Below are positions 1 through 9,105 of a stretch of 64,000 bases of DNA, piece by piece. The translations under genes and the position numbers were made by a program. The DNA comes from Streptomyces sp. NBC_01689 (GTDB taxonomy: Bacteria; Actinomycetota; Actinomycetes; Streptomycetales; Streptomycetaceae), in NCBI RefSeq assembly GCF_036250675.1, contig NZ_CP109592.1, forward strand, positions 6,262,001-6,326,000, read 5' to 3'. Numbering within the stretch: position 1 is the stretch's first letter; the number at the start of each line of letters is the position of its first letter. The notes under the pieces were generated by a model. It was given only the letters and a program-made list of their open reading frames with translations. It was not told the DNA's origin and did not search any database.

Positions 1-1
1 G

Positions 2-337
2 TGCGTGCTGCGCGTGGAGACGTACGAGGAGGGGGTCGCCCTCATCAACGCCTCGCCGTTCGGCAACGGCACCGCGATCTTCACCCGGGACGGCGGGGCG
101 GCCCGCCGCTTCCAGCTGGAGATCGAGGCGGGCATGGTCGGCGTGAACGTGCCGATCCCGGTGCCCGTCGGCTATCACTCCTTCGGTGGCTGGAAGGACT
201 CCCTCTTCGGGGACCACCACATCTACGGCAACGACGGCACGCACTTCTACACCCGCGGCAAGGTCGTCACGACCCGCTGGCCGGACCCGTCGGAGACGCC
301 GTCCGGCGTCGACCTGGGCTTCCCGCGCAACCACTGA
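2..337 (+). CDS. mmsA: Methylmalonate-semialdehyde dehydrogenase, C-terminal fragment
   Basis: Only the last 111 residues are present; the gene enters from the left edge, so its start is outside the window. The fragment carries the conserved end of the CoA-acylating aldehyde dehydrogenase family: residues [13 protein letters not shown], then [22 protein letters not shown] and the block [24 protein letters not shown]. The family converts (methyl)malonate semialdehyde to propionyl-CoA or acetyl-CoA in valine, thymine and inositol breakdown, in the cytoplasm. The catalytic cysteine lies upstream and cannot be seen. It ends at a TGA and is followed by a strong hairpin shared with the converging lipoprotein gene. 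From memory S. coelicolor has this gene at the same place relative to the rodlin/chaplin island. Confidence 0.93.
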   Translation, partial: CVLRVETYEEGVALINASPFGNGTAIFTRDGGAARRFQLEIEAGMVGVNVPIPVPVGYHSFGGWKDSLFGDHHIYGNDGTHFYTRGKVVTTRWPDPSETPSGVDLGFPRNH

Positions 338-352
338 CCCCGCACGGCCACC

Positions 353-387
353 GGTGCCCCGCTCCTCCCCCGGGAGAGCGGGGCACC
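353..387. terminator. Bidirectional hairpin between mmsA and lipoprotein gene
   Basis: Perfect 12-bp inverted repeat, GGTGCCCCGCTC at 353-364 and its complement at 376-387, with an 11-nt loop. It sits between two convergent genes. There is no long T-tract, which is usual for Streptomyces terminators. Confidence 0.75.
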
Positions 388-414
388 GTGCCGCCCGGCC
401 CACCGTCGCCCCGG

Positions 415-1254
415 CTAGCGCCGCGCGGCGGCCTTCTTCATCAGCTCGGTGACGTCACCGGTCTGCGCGGCAGGCGGGGCCTTCACATCGGCCGTGGCGC
501 CGAACTTCTCGAAGTCCATGGTGACCGTCATGGTGCCGATCACCTCCTTGAGGCGGACCGGCAGATCCCCGGCGCCGACCCAGACGTCCATGGTGATCGA
601 GTCGGTGCCGCCGGTCACCGAGCCGAAGAGGGTGTCGTCCCCGGACGCCAGGGCCTCCTTGGCCCTGCCCAGGTGGTCCTTGTCGATCACGGCGCGATAG
701 TGGGTCGCGCGCTTCCCGTCGACCGTCTGCCGGCCGAGATCCCGGACGTCGCTCGCGTACTTGAGTCCCCGCATGGTGGCCGCGGGGCTGCCGGCGTTCG
801 AGGTCCCGGTCAGCGCCTGGGCGCCCTTGTCACCGAACACGGCCGATGCGTCGACCTTCATCCACTCCTTGCCCTTGAGCGGGCCCGAGGGCTGCGGGTC
901 GGTGTCGTAGTAGTAGGCGCCGTCGACCAGGAGCGTGCGGATCGACGGGGAGCGCGTCAACGTCTCCATCTTCGCGGCCTTGGTGTCCATCTCGACGTCG
1001 TACGCGTAGCCGTCGCCCCAGGAGTAGGTGCCCTCCATGGCGATCGGGGCGCCGCCCTTCAGCTCGGTGCTCATTCTGACCTCGGCCGAGCCCAGGGAGT
1101 CCGTCCGGTCCGTCGCCCGGCCCAGCGCCGCCATGATCGCGCCGGCGCGGCCGACCGCCTCGCCCGCCCTCGTCGTCTGCGCGCCGCATCCGGCCGTCCC
1201 GGCCAGCGCCACCGCGGCCACCCCGGCCCAGACCGCGCCTCGCGTGTACCTCAT
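415..1254 (-). CDS. Secreted lipoprotein, LppX/LprG-like
   Basis: 279-residue predicted lipoprotein. The N-terminus has a short basic stretch, a hydrophobic core and a lipobox ending GTAGC, so Cys23 should be lipidated and the protein held on the outer face of the membrane. The body repeats the 'VDGAYYYDT ... KEWMKVD ... VDGKRATHYRAVID ... VWVGAGDLPVRLKE' pattern of the actinobacterial LppX/LprAFG fold, a lipid-binding half-barrel; the exact ligand cannot be read from sequence. I start at the ATG at 1254 because GGGTGGGG lies just upstream and the signal peptide begins there; the reading frame stays open for 74 more codons upstream without signal-like sequence. It converges on mmsA. Confidence 0.85.
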   Translation of the reverse strand: MRYTRGAVWAGVAAVALAGTAGCGAQTTRAGEAVGRAGAIMAALGRATDRTDSLGSAEVRMSTELKGGAPIAMEGTYSWGDGYAYDVEMDTKAAKMETLTRSPSIRTLLVDGAYYYDTDPQPSGPLKGKEWMKVDASAVFGDKGAQALTGTSNAGSPAATMRGLKYASDVRDLGRQTVDGKRATHYRAVIDKDHLGRAKEALASGDDTLFGSVTGGTDSITMDVWVGAGDLPVRLKEVIGTMTVTMDFEKFGATADVKAPPAAQTGDVTELMKKAAARR

Positions 1255-1680
1255 GGTCCCCACCCCTGTTCGTGCTTCGGCTGTGATCAAGGACTTTAGG
1301 GGCGGGGTCCGACAGAGCCGCGCCGCGGAGGTCCCGGAGTCCGGACCAATCCTGGTCAATTTCGGAGGCTCGACTGCGGTTCTCGCCATGCGGTGATGAA
1401 ACGGGTACCGCAGGCCACTTGCTGATGTTGCCTTTGAAAACAAGGTCACACTCTGCTGAGTGTTGATGATTGGCATGCAAAGGCTTCGAAACCTGGGAAA
1501 GCGATGTGGTGGGATACGCTCCGCTACTGCGGATTCCGCAGGTAAACGGCCATTGACGCAACGGTTTCCGTCAAGGTTCCATCAACGCGGGAGCGGACGA
1601 CGAGATGTACGACGCGAGCCACCGGAGGCGATAGCGCTCCCACCCGAACAACTGACGCACGAGTCGATCGGAACCGCTCC
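1255..1680. other. Divergent promoter region, lipoprotein / permease
   Basis: 426 bases with no convincing gene, lying between divergently read genes. It is clearly less GC-rich than the coding DNA around it. It holds two short palindromes: ACACTC/GAGTGT at 1448-1463 with a 4-nt loop, and TTGACG/CGTCAA at 1553-1574. Promoters for both flanking genes are expected here. Confidence 0.6.
1553..1574. promoter_or_regulatory. Inverted repeat upstream of permease
   Basis: TTGACG at 1553-1558 is mirrored by CGTCAA at 1569-1574, 107 bases before the permease start. It could be an operator, and its left arm also resembles a -35 hexamer, but no good -10 follows at the right distance. Confidence 0.35.
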
Positions 1681-3090
1681 ATGACCGACACGCTCCGCCC
1701 TGTCGAGACCGCTGCCCCGGACACCGCCTCCACGGCCTCCGACAGCCCCCAGAAGCTCAAGCGCTCCATCGGCATCGTCGGAGGCACCCTGCTCACACTC
1801 TCGTGCGTGACACCCGCCTCCACGCTCTTCGTGGTCGTGCCCGACCTGTTCTCCTCCCTCGGCACCGCGACCGCGCTCACCATCGCGATCGGCTCGCTGC
1901 TCTGTATCGCCGTGGCGTTCTGCTACTCGGAGCTGGGCACCCTCATCCCCAGCGCGGGCGGCGAGTACGCCATGGTCTCCACGCTGGCCGGCCGCCTCGC
2001 GGGCTGGCTGGTCTTCGTGCTGTCCCTGCTCGTCGTCATGATCGTGCCGCCGGTGATCGCGATGGGCACCGCGGACTACCTGGCGCCGATCGTGCACCTC
2101 GACCCCTCGCTCGCCGGCGCGGGCGTGATGCTCCTGGCCACCCTCGCGGGCCTGCTCGACCTGCGGGCCAACGCCTGGATCACCGGAATCTTCCTGGTCC
2201 TGGAGGTCATAGCGGCGGGCGTGGTGGCCGTCCTCGGCTTCGCGCACAGCCGGCGGGGCGCCGGCAGCCTGGTCTCGATGCAGGTCGCGGGCTCCGGCGG
2301 CCACACGGACACCGTGACGGCCATGCTGGTGGTCTCCGGACTCGCCATCGCCCTCTTCATCACCCAGGGCTTCTCCACCGCGGTCTACCTCTCCGAGGAA
2401 CTGGAGAACCCGCGCCGCAACGTCGCCCGTACGGTCCTCGCCACCCTCGCCATCTCGTCCGTGATCATCCTGGTCCCGGTCGTCGCGATCACCATGGGCG
2501 CCCCGGACCTCTCGGCGCTCACCGGCGGCGACATCAGCACCATGGTCACCGCCTGGTCCAACTCCGCCGTCGGCACCTTCGTCAGCCTCTGCGTCGCCCT
2601 CGCGATCATCAACGCGGGCATCGTCATGGTCATCCAGAACTCCCGGGTGCTGTTCGCGTCGGCCCGTGACAAGGCCTGGCCCGGACCGGTCAACAAGGGT
2701 CTCTCCCGGCTCGGCCGCTTCGGCTCCCCGTGGGTCGCCACCCTCCTCGTGGGCGTCCCCGGCGCCGCCCTCTGCTTCGTCAACCTGGACACCCTGTACG
2801 GCGTCACGGGCGTGTCCGTGACGGCCATGTACCTGCTCGTCGCGGTCGCCGCGCTGCTCGCCCGGCGCGGTGGCCACGCCCACACCCCCGCCTGGCGCAT
2901 GCCCCTGTGGCCCGCGGTGCCGATCCTGCTGATCGCCGTCCTCGCCTACATCCTGAGCCGGCAGGAGACGGTCTACCTCCTGTGGACCGGGGGCATCACG
3001 GCCGTAGCCACCCTCTACTGGGCCTTCTACCTGCGACCGCGCCGGGAGACCCGCTGGCTGGTGTCGATCCCCGAGGACGCGCGGGCCTGA
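1681..3090 (+). CDS. APC-superfamily amino-acid permease
   Basis: 469 residues with about twelve hydrophobic segments, the size and layout of amino acid-polyamine-organocation transporters. After a polar 30-residue N-terminus the first helix carries the family glycine-rich signature (KRSIGIVGGTLLTLSC). A later loop reads SEELENPRRNVART, the conserved cytoplasmic 'E-x-NP-R/K' motif of APC permeases, followed by NSRVLFASARDKAWP. The substrate cannot be named. It stands alone: a 426-base promoter region precedes it and it ends 3 bases before a converging acetyltransferase gene, so the two transcripts must overlap. Confidence 0.9.
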   Translation: MTDTLRPVETAAPDTASTASDSPQKLKRSIGIVGGTLLTLSCVTPASTLFVVVPDLFSSLGTATALTIAIGSLLCIAVAFCYSELGTLIPSAGGEYAMVSTLAGRLAGWLVFVLSLLVVMIVPPVIAMGTADYLAPIVHLDPSLAGAGVMLLATLAGLLDLRANAWITGIFLVLEVIAAGVVAVLGFAHSRRGAGSLVSMQVAGSGGHTDTVTAMLVVSGLAIALFITQGFSTAVYLSEELENPRRNVARTVLATLAISSVIILVPVVAITMGAPDLSALTGGDISTMVTAWSNSAVGTFVSLCVALAIINAGIVMVIQNSRVLFASARDKAWPGPVNKGLSRLGRFGSPWVATLLVGVPGAALCFVNLDTLYGVTGVSVTAMYLLVAVAALLARRGGHAHTPAWRMPLWPAVPILLIAVLAYILSRQETVYLLWTGGITAVATLYWAFYLRPRRETRWLVSIPEDARA

Positions 3091-3093
3091 CCC

Positions 3094-3504
3094 TCAACCG
3101 AAGTCCCACGCCACCACCGTGCACGTCCCGTCGTCCTCGCCTCCCGCACTGCGGTACACGGCGAGGGCGACGTCGTTCCCGGTGTCCACACCGACCCACA
3201 TCCCGTGGCAACCGCGTTCGCGGGCGAGCGCGGCGAGCGTCAGCACCAGCGCCCGGCCGGTGCCACGGCGCCGGAACGGGCCGTCGACCGCCGGCTCGTA
3301 GAGGAACATCTCGGTGCCCTTGTCGGGGTGGACGGTCTCGACACCACTGACGAAACCGACCGGACCGCCGTCCTCGTGGGCCAGGAACAGATGATGGCCC
3401 GGCGAGTCCAGGAAACGCCGGGCCCACTCGGGACGGACGGCGTGGTCGAAGAGGTGCTCGGCCGCCACGAGTTCGGCGACGGAGGTGGCGCGGCGAATCT
3501 CCAT
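3094..3504 (-). CDS. GNAT-family N-acetyltransferase
   Basis: 136 residues spanning one complete GNAT fold. The acetyl-CoA binding motif A is visible as GPFRRRGTGRALVLTLAALA, the Q/R-x-x-G-x-G/A pyrophosphate loop, at about residues 75-94. It is followed by the ERGCHGMWVGVDTGNDVALAVYRSAG helix-strand that closes the CoA site. The acceptor is unknown. Start ATG at 3504 has a poor ribosome-binding site. It converges on the permease with a 3-base gap and is divergent from the hydrolase/ABC fusion gene. Confidence 0.88.
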   Translation of the reverse strand: MEIRRATSVAELVAAEHLFDHAVRPEWARRFLDSPGHHLFLAHEDGGPVGFVSGVETVHPDKGTEMFLYEPAVDGPFRRRGTGRALVLTLAALARERGCHGMWVGVDTGNDVALAVYRSAGGEDDGTCTVVAWDFG

Positions 3505-3609
3505 GGGCCGTTTCGTACCACGGGTGCGGTACGCCGGAGCCCACGTCTACTCCCGCAGGAGGGGCGAGGGTTCCGACCGGCGGCTGCATCGGTTGTCGGT
3601 GGCGGCCCG

Positions 3610-3615
3610 TACCGT
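3610..3615 (+). promoter_or_regulatory. Leaderless-type -10 element
   Basis: TACCGT lies exactly six bases before the ATG at 3622 and no ribosome-binding site precedes that ATG. This TANNNT-N6-start pattern marks many leaderless actinobacterial transcripts. Confidence 0.4.
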
Positions 3616-3621
3616 TGACGC

Positions 3622-6279
3622 ATGGATCTTCGACTGCGCCGACTGCGCGGGCCCGCACCGGGCGGGCGGCGCCGGTGGACGACCGCGGCGGTCGCCGCCG
3701 TCGCCGTGCTCGCGGGCGCCGGCACGTGGACGGCCGCGGCCTCGGACGACGGACCGGCCGTCCACCGCGCCGACCGCGTCATGGCCATGCGCGACGGGGT
3801 GCGCATCGACACCTCGTACTTCACCGCGGGCTCCGGCCGCCGCCCCGCCGTGCTGATCGGGCACGGCTTCGGCGGCAGCAAGGACGACGTCCGGCAGGAG
3901 GCCGAGAAGCTCGCCCGCGACGGCTACGCGGTGCTCACCTGGTCGGCGCGCGGCTTCGGCCGATCCGGGGGCAGGATCGGACTGAACGACCCGGACGCCG
4001 AGGTCGCCGACGTCTCGAAGCTCATCGACTGGCTCGCCGCGCGCCCCGAGGTCCGGCTCGACAAGGCCGGCGACCCGCGCGTCGGCGTCACCGGCGCCTC
4101 GTACGGCGGAGCGGTCTCGCTGCTGGCCGCCGCCCACGACCCGCGCGTCGACGCGATCGCCCCGTCGATCACGTACTGGAACCTCGCGGACGCCCTCTTC
4201 CCGAACGGCGTCTTCAAGAGGCTCTGGGCCGGCATCTTCGTCAACTCCGGCGGCGGCTGCGCCCACTTCGAACCCGAGCTGTGCGCGATGTACGACCGGG
4301 TCGCGGAGGCCGGCAGGCCGGACGCCGCGGCCCGTGCCCTGCTGGAGGCCCGCTCCCCGTCCGCCGTCGCCGACCGCATCAAGGTGCCCACGCTGATCAC
4401 GCAGGGGCAGACCGACTCCCTCTTCCCGCTCGGCCAGGCCGACGCCATGGCCAGGGCGATCCGGGCCAACGGCGCGCCCGTGGACGTCGACTGGATCGCG
4501 GGCGGCCACGACGGCGGGGACCTGGAGAGCGACCGGGTCGAGGCCCGCGTCGGCTCCTGGTTCGACCGCTATCTGAAGGACGACAAGAGCGCCGACACCG
4601 GTCCCGCGTTCCGCGTCACCCGCACCGGAGGCATCGACTCCACCGACGGCGCCGTGCAGCTCAAGGGCGCGAGCGCGGACGCGTACCCCGGACTGCGGAG
4701 CACCGAGCACGCGGTCCCGCTCGGCGCCGGCCGGGAGCGGCGCTTCCAGAACCCGGCGGGCGCGAGCCCACCCGCGATCTCCGCGCTGCCCGGACTCGGC
4801 GGCACCGGCGGTCTCTCCCAGCTCTCCTCCCTCGGCGTCGGCGTCTCGCTCGACTTCCCCGGCCAGTACGCGCGCTTCGACTCCGCGCCCCTCGGGACCG
4901 GCCTGCGTGTCACGGGATCGCCGACCGTGAAGGTCCACGTCACGTCGAGCACCGACGACGCCGTCCTCTTCGGAAAGGTGTACGACGTCGGCCCGGGCGG
5001 CGCCCAGCCGGTGCTGCCGTCGCAGCTGGTGGCGCCCCTGCGGGTGACGGGGGCCAAGGCGGGCAAGGACGTCACGGTCGTCCTGCCCGCGATCGACCAC
5101 GAGGTCCAGAAGGGCCACCGGCTGCGCCTGGTCCTCGCCTCGACCGACCTCGGCTACGCGTCACCCGCCGCCCCTGCCACGTACACGGTCTCCCTCAGGA
5201 GTGACCTGCACGTGCCGACGGCACCCGGTGTGCGGACCGCCGCGGCACCCCTGCCCTCGTGGGTGTGGTGGCTGCCCCTGGCCGGCGCGCTGGTCGCCGT
5301 CGCGCTGCTGCTGACCGGCCGCCGCCGGATGACACCGGGAGTGCCCGACCCGGCCCTCGCCGACGTCCCGCTCCAGATCACCGGCCTCAGCAAGCGGTAC
5401 GCGCGGTCGTCCGACCGGTACGCGGTCCGCGACCTGGCGTTCCGCGTCGAAAGAGGCCAGGTCCTGGGCCTCCTGGGGCCGAACGGCGCGGGCAAGACGA
5501 CGACCCTGCGCATGCTCATGGGCCTGATCAAGCCCGACGGCGGGGAGATCCGTGTCTTCGGGCACGAGATCCGGCCGGGCGCGCCGGTCCTCTCACGGGT
5601 CGGTGCCTTCGTGGAGGGCGCCGGCTTCCTGCCGCACCTCTCGGGCCGGGAGAACCTGGAACTGTACTGGCGGGCGACGGGCCGCCCGGCCGAGGACGCG
5701 CATCTGGCCGAGGCACTGGAGATCGCGGGCCTGGGCGACGCGCTGGCCCGCGCGGTCCGTACCTACTCCCAGGGCATGCGCCAGCGCCTCGCCATCGCCC
5801 AGGCCATGCTCGGCCTGCCGGACCTCCTGATCCTGGACGAACCCACCAACGGCCTCGACCCGCCCCAGATCCGCGAGATGCGCGAGGTCATGATCCGCTA
5901 CGCCGCGGCGGGCCGCACCGTCATCGTCTCCAGCCATCTGCTGGCCGAGGTCGAGCAGTCCTGCACCCACCTGGTGGTGATGGACCGCGGACGGCTGGTG
6001 CAGGCCGGCCCGGTGAGCGAGATCGTCGGCTCGGGCGACACCCTCCTCGTCGGCACGGCCGCCCCCGTGGACGCCCCGGTCGTCGAGAAGATCGGCGCGC
6101 TGCCGGGCGTGGCCTCGGCGGTCGCCGCCGAGGGCGGGCTGCTGGTCCGCCTCGACGCGGACGGCAGCGCGCAGAGCCTGGTGGTGGAACTCGTACGGCT
6201 CGAAGTGCCGGTGGCCTCGGTGGGCCCGCACCGACGCCTGGAAGACGCCTTCCTCACCCTGATCGGAGGTGCCGCATGA
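3622..6279 (+). CDS. Extracellular S15/CocE-type hydrolase fused to ABC transporter ATPase
   Basis: 885 residues in three parts. Residues 1-40 hold a basic stretch and a hydrophobic signal-anchor. Residues about 50-535 are an alpha/beta-hydrolase of the X-Pro dipeptidyl-peptidase/CocE-NonD kind: nucleophile elbow GASYGG with Ser160, Asp264 in QTDSLFP, His297 in GGHDGG, then a C-terminal jelly-roll-like domain ending KGHRLRLVLAST. A second membrane helix follows at about 546-565, then RRRM. Residues 580-885 are a cytoplasmic ABC ATPase with Walker A GPNGAGKTT (619-627), signature YSQGM (715-719), Walker B LLILDEP (736-742) and His772. The inferred topology puts the hydrolase outside and the ATPase inside. 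The ABC-2 permease gene overlaps its end by ATGA. Export of a peptide, drug or acyl compound processed on the outer face is an inference. Confidence 0.9.
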   Translation: MDLRLRRLRGPAPGGRRRWTTAAVAAVAVLAGAGTWTAAASDDGPAVHRADRVMAMRDGVRIDTSYFTAGSGRRPAVLIGHGFGGSKDDVRQEAEKLARDGYAVLTWSARGFGRSGGRIGLNDPDAEVADVSKLIDWLAARPEVRLDKAGDPRVGVTGASYGGAVSLLAAAHDPRVDAIAPSITYWNLADALFPNGVFKRLWAGIFVNSGGGCAHFEPELCAMYDRVAEAGRPDAAARALLEARSPSAVADRIKVPTLITQGQTDSLFPLGQADAMARAIRANGAPVDVDWIAGGHDGGDLESDRVEARVGSWFDRYLKDDKSADTGPAFRVTRTGGIDSTDGAVQLKGASADAYPGLRSTEHAVPLGAGRERRFQNPAGASPPAISALPGLGGTGGLSQLSSLGVGVSLDFPGQYARFDSAPLGTGLRVTGSPTVKVHVTSSTDDAVLFGKVYDVGPGGAQPVLPSQLVAPLRVTGAKAGKDVTVVLPAIDHEVQKGHRLRLVLASTDLGYASPAAPATYTVSLRSDLHVPTAPGVRTAAAPLPSWVWWLPLAGALVAVALLLTGRRRMTPGVPDPALADVPLQITGLSKRYARSSDRYAVRDLAFRVERGQVLGLLGPNGAGKTTTLRMLMGLIKPDGGEIRVFGHEIRPGAPVLSRVGAFVEGAGFLPHLSGRENLELYWRATGRPAEDAHLAEALEIAGLGDALARAVRTYSQGMRQRLAIAQAMLGLPDLLILDEPTNGLDPPQIREMREVMIRYAAAGRTVIVSSHLLAEVEQSCTHLVVMDRGRLVQAGPVSEIVGSGDTLLVGTAAPVDAPVVEKIGALPGVASAVAAEGGLLVRLDADGSAQSLVVELVRLEVPVASVGPHRRLEDAFLTLIGGAA

Positions 6280-7139
6280 GCACGCTCGCCGAGCGGGCCG
6301 AGACCGCGGACGGCTACCGTCCACGGCACACCCTGCCCCTGCGCGTCGAACTGCTGCGCCAGCTCAAGCGCCGCCGCACCCTCGTCATGGGGGCGATCCT
6401 CGCGGTGCTGCCCTTCGTGCTCCTCGTCGCGTTCACGATCGGCGGCCGGCCCGGCTCGCGCAACGGGCAGGTCACGCTGATGGACACCGCGACGGCGTCG
6501 GGCGCGAACTTCGCCGCGGTGAACCTGTTCGTGTCCGCCGGTTTCCTGCTGGTCATCCCGGTCGCGCTGTTCTGCGGGGACACCATCGCCTCCGAGGCGA
6601 GCTGGTCCTCACTGCGCTATCTGCTGGCGGCCCCGGTGCCGCGGACCAGGCTCCTGTGGTCCAAACTCACCGTCGCGCTGGGCCTCAGCCTCGCCGCGAT
6701 GGTGCTGCTCCCGGTCGTCGCGCTGGCGGTGGGCACCGCGGCCTACGGCTGGGGCCCATTGGAGATCCCCACCGGCGGCGCGCTCTCCACGGGCACCGCG
6801 ACGCAGCGGCTCCTGGTGGTGATCGCGTACGTCTTCGTCTCCCAACTGGTCACGGCGGGCCTCGCGTTCTGGCTGTCGACCAAGACGGACGCGCCCCTCG
6901 GCGCGGTCGGCGGCGCGGTCGGCCTGACCATCGTGGGCAACGTCCTGGACGCCGTCACCGCCCTCGGCCACTGGCGCGACTTCCTGCCCGCGCACTGGCA
7001 GTTCGCATGGGCCGACGCCGTCCAGCCGCAACTGGAGTGGGCGGGCATGATCAAGGGCACGGCGATCTCGGTAACGTACGCGCTGGTGCTGTTCGCCCTG
7101 GCCTTCCGGGGTTTCCGGCGCAAGGACATCGTGTCGTAG
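6276..7139 (+). CDS. ABC-2 type transporter permease
   Basis: 287 residues with about six membrane helices, beginning RVELLRQLKRRRTLVMGAI, the typical amphipathic start of ABC-2 permeases. The stretch FCGDTIASEASWSSLRYLLAAPVPRTRLLWSK is the conserved coupling region that contacts the ATPase. The ATG overlaps the stop codon of the hydrolase/ATPase gene (ATGA), so the two are translationally coupled and probably form one transporter, with a homodimer of each chain. Substrate unknown. Confidence 0.9.
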   Translation: MSTLAERAETADGYRPRHTLPLRVELLRQLKRRRTLVMGAILAVLPFVLLVAFTIGGRPGSRNGQVTLMDTATASGANFAAVNLFVSAGFLLVIPVALFCGDTIASEASWSSLRYLLAAPVPRTRLLWSKLTVALGLSLAAMVLLPVVALAVGTAAYGWGPLEIPTGGALSTGTATQRLLVVIAYVFVSQLVTAGLAFWLSTKTDAPLGAVGGAVGLTIVGNVLDAVTALGHWRDFLPAHWQFAWADAVQPQLEWAGMIKGTAISVTYALVLFALAFRGFRRKDIVS

Positions 7140-7301
7140 ATCTCCGGAGCGTCACCTACCGGTCTCGACGGCCGCCCTTCGTGGCCGCTTCGAGATCCAT
7201 CCGCAACGCCCCGTGGCGCACGACGCGCCCCCCTCGGACGTCACAGTCACAGACACCGGCCCACCACAGGGGCCGACGGGTGACTCACCGAGGGGGCACG
7301 G

Positions 7302-8921
7302 ATGAGGAACGGCCATATACGGCGACCATGGCGGACGACGAGCACCGGACGGGCGCCGCGCCCGCGCGGCACCCGCGTCCTGCTCGGCCTCGCCCTCGCG
7401 GGCGGTCTGCTGCTGACCGGCTGCAGCGGGAGCGACGGCGGCCACAGCTCGGCGGACGGCGCGTACGGCTCGGCGGGCGGCGCGCACGGCTCCGGCGGAT
7501 ACGCGGGCCCGCTGCCCGCCCCGGACCGGACCCCGGGCACCGGACAGGGCGGAGCGGACGGCGAACAGACGGACGACGCACGGCGGGAGATCGCGCCGTC
7601 CCCGGACCACCTCTCCACCTTCGCCCTCGACGTCGACACCGCCTCGTACGGCTACGCCCGCCGCTCGCTCGCCGACGGGCGGCTGCCGGACCCGGCCACC
7701 GTCCGCCCCGAGGAGTTCGTCAACAGCTTCCGCCAGGACTACCGGCGCCCCGACGGCAACGGCTTCTCCGTCACCGTGGACGGCGCCCGCACCCGGGACG
7801 AGGACTGGTCGCTGGTCCGCGTCGGCCTCGCCACCCGCACGGCCGCGCCGGACGGCGAACGCCCGCCCGCCGCCCTCACCTTCGTCATCGACGTCTCCGG
7901 CTCCATGGGCGAACCCGGCCGCCTCGACCTCGCCAAGGACTCGCTGGGCGTGATGACCGACCGGCTGCGCGACGACGACTCGGTCGCCCTGGTCACCTTC
8001 AGCGACGAGGCCGAGACCGTGCTGCCGATGACGCGCCTCGGTCACCACCGCGACCGAGTCCACGCGGCGGTCGACCGGCTCGCACCGACGGAGTCGACCA
8101 ACCTCGGCGCGGGGGTGCGCGCCGGGTACGACACGGCCGTCGAGGGCCTGCGCCGGGGCGCCACCAACCGTGTCGTCCTGATCTCGGACGCCCTCGCCAA
8201 CACCGGGGAGACCGACGCGGACACCATCCTGGAACGCATCTCCGGCGCCCGCCGCGAGCACGGCATCACCCTCTTCGGCGTCGGCGTGGGCAGCGAGTAC
8301 GGCGACGCCCTCATGGAGCGCCTCGCCGACCGGGGCGACGGCCACACGACGTACGTGTCGAAAGACGAGGACGCCCGCAAGGTCTTCTGCGAGCAGCTCC
8401 CCGAGAACATCGACCTCACGGCCCGCGACGCCAAGGCGCAGGTCGCCTTCGACCCGGGGACCGTACGGCAGTTCCGGCTGATCGGGTACGACGACCGGCA
8501 GGTGGCCGACCAGGACTTCCGCGACGACCGGGTGGACGGCGGCGAGATCGGTCCCGGCCACACGGTCACCGCGCTCTACGCCGTCCGCACCCGGCCCGGC
8601 GCCTTCGGCCACCTCGCCACCGCGAGCGTGCGCTGGCTCGACCCCCGCACCCGCGCCCCGCACGAGGAGTCGGGCGCCCTGGAGACCGGCTCCCTCCACG
8701 ACGATCTGTGGACCTCCGCCCCCCGCCTCCAGGTCGACGCGGTGGCCGCGTACTTCGCCGACGCCCTGCGCACGGGTGACGACCGAGGGAGCGCGCTGCC
8801 GGGCGCTCTCCCGCTCTCCGCACTCGCGGGACGGGCCCGTACGGTCGCGTCCGCCACGGAGGACGGAGCGGTCCGTGACCTCGCCGACTCGGTCGAACGG
8901 GCGAGCCGGCTGACGGGCTGA
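7302..8921 (+). CDS. VWA-domain lipoprotein, YfbK-like
   Basis: 539 residues. The N-terminus has arginines, a hydrophobic core and a lipobox LLTGC, so Cys41 is the likely lipidation site. A Ser/Gly-rich linker leads to the family N-terminal region (STFALDVDTASYGYARRSL), then a von Willebrand factor A domain with intact MIDAS motif FVIDVSGSMGEPG and the later conserved Thr/Asp positions (TNLGAGV, LISDALANTG). The C-terminus has the YfbK-type 'VAFDPGTVRQFRLIGY' block. VWA domains of this kind bind divalent metal and protein partners on the cell surface; the partner is unknown. The start ATG follows GAGGGGG. It appears monocistronic. Confidence 0.9.
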   Translation: MRNGHIRRPWRTTSTGRAPRPRGTRVLLGLALAGGLLLTGCSGSDGGHSSADGAYGSAGGAHGSGGYAGPLPAPDRTPGTGQGGADGEQTDDARREIAPSPDHLSTFALDVDTASYGYARRSLADGRLPDPATVRPEEFVNSFRQDYRRPDGNGFSVTVDGARTRDEDWSLVRVGLATRTAAPDGERPPAALTFVIDVSGSMGEPGRLDLAKDSLGVMTDRLRDDDSVALVTFSDEAETVLPMTRLGHHRDRVHAAVDRLAPTESTNLGAGVRAGYDTAVEGLRRGATNRVVLISDALANTGETDADTILERISGARREHGITLFGVGVGSEYGDALMERLADRGDGHTTYVSKDEDARKVFCEQLPENIDLTARDAKAQVAFDPGTVRQFRLIGYDDRQVADQDFRDDRVDGGEIGPGHTVTALYAVRTRPGAFGHLATASVRWLDPRTRAPHEESGALETGSLHDDLWTSAPRLQVDAVAAYFADALRTGDDRGSALPGALPLSALAGRARTVASATEDGAVRDLADSVERASRLTG

Positions 8922-9020
8922 GGACGGAGGCGGACGGAGGCGGGGCCCACGGCCCGACGTGGGGAGCGGGCGGCCGGGACCCGCGGCCCCCACGGGCCCC
9001 GACCGCCCGCGTCCCGGCCA

Positions 9021-9048
9021 TTGAACTTCCGTTACGAGTCGGTAAGTT
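9021..9048 (+). promoter_or_regulatory. Sigma-70-like promoter of acyl-CoA synthetase
   Basis: TTGAAC at 9021-9026 and TAAGTT at 9043-9048 are separated by 16 bases and lie about 60 bases before the start codon. This is a fair match to the vegetative HrdB-type promoter. Confidence 0.5.
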
Positions 9049-9105
9049 GACTGCCGAGTAAGAACCCCGCGAGGGGTGGGAACCCTGCGACCCGGTGGAG
9101 CCGGC

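Noticed and set aside
1582..2883. 433-codon minus-strand frame opposite the permease
   Set aside because: Acidic/Gly-rich low-complexity translation antisense to a well-formed transporter; no ribosome-binding site or domain.
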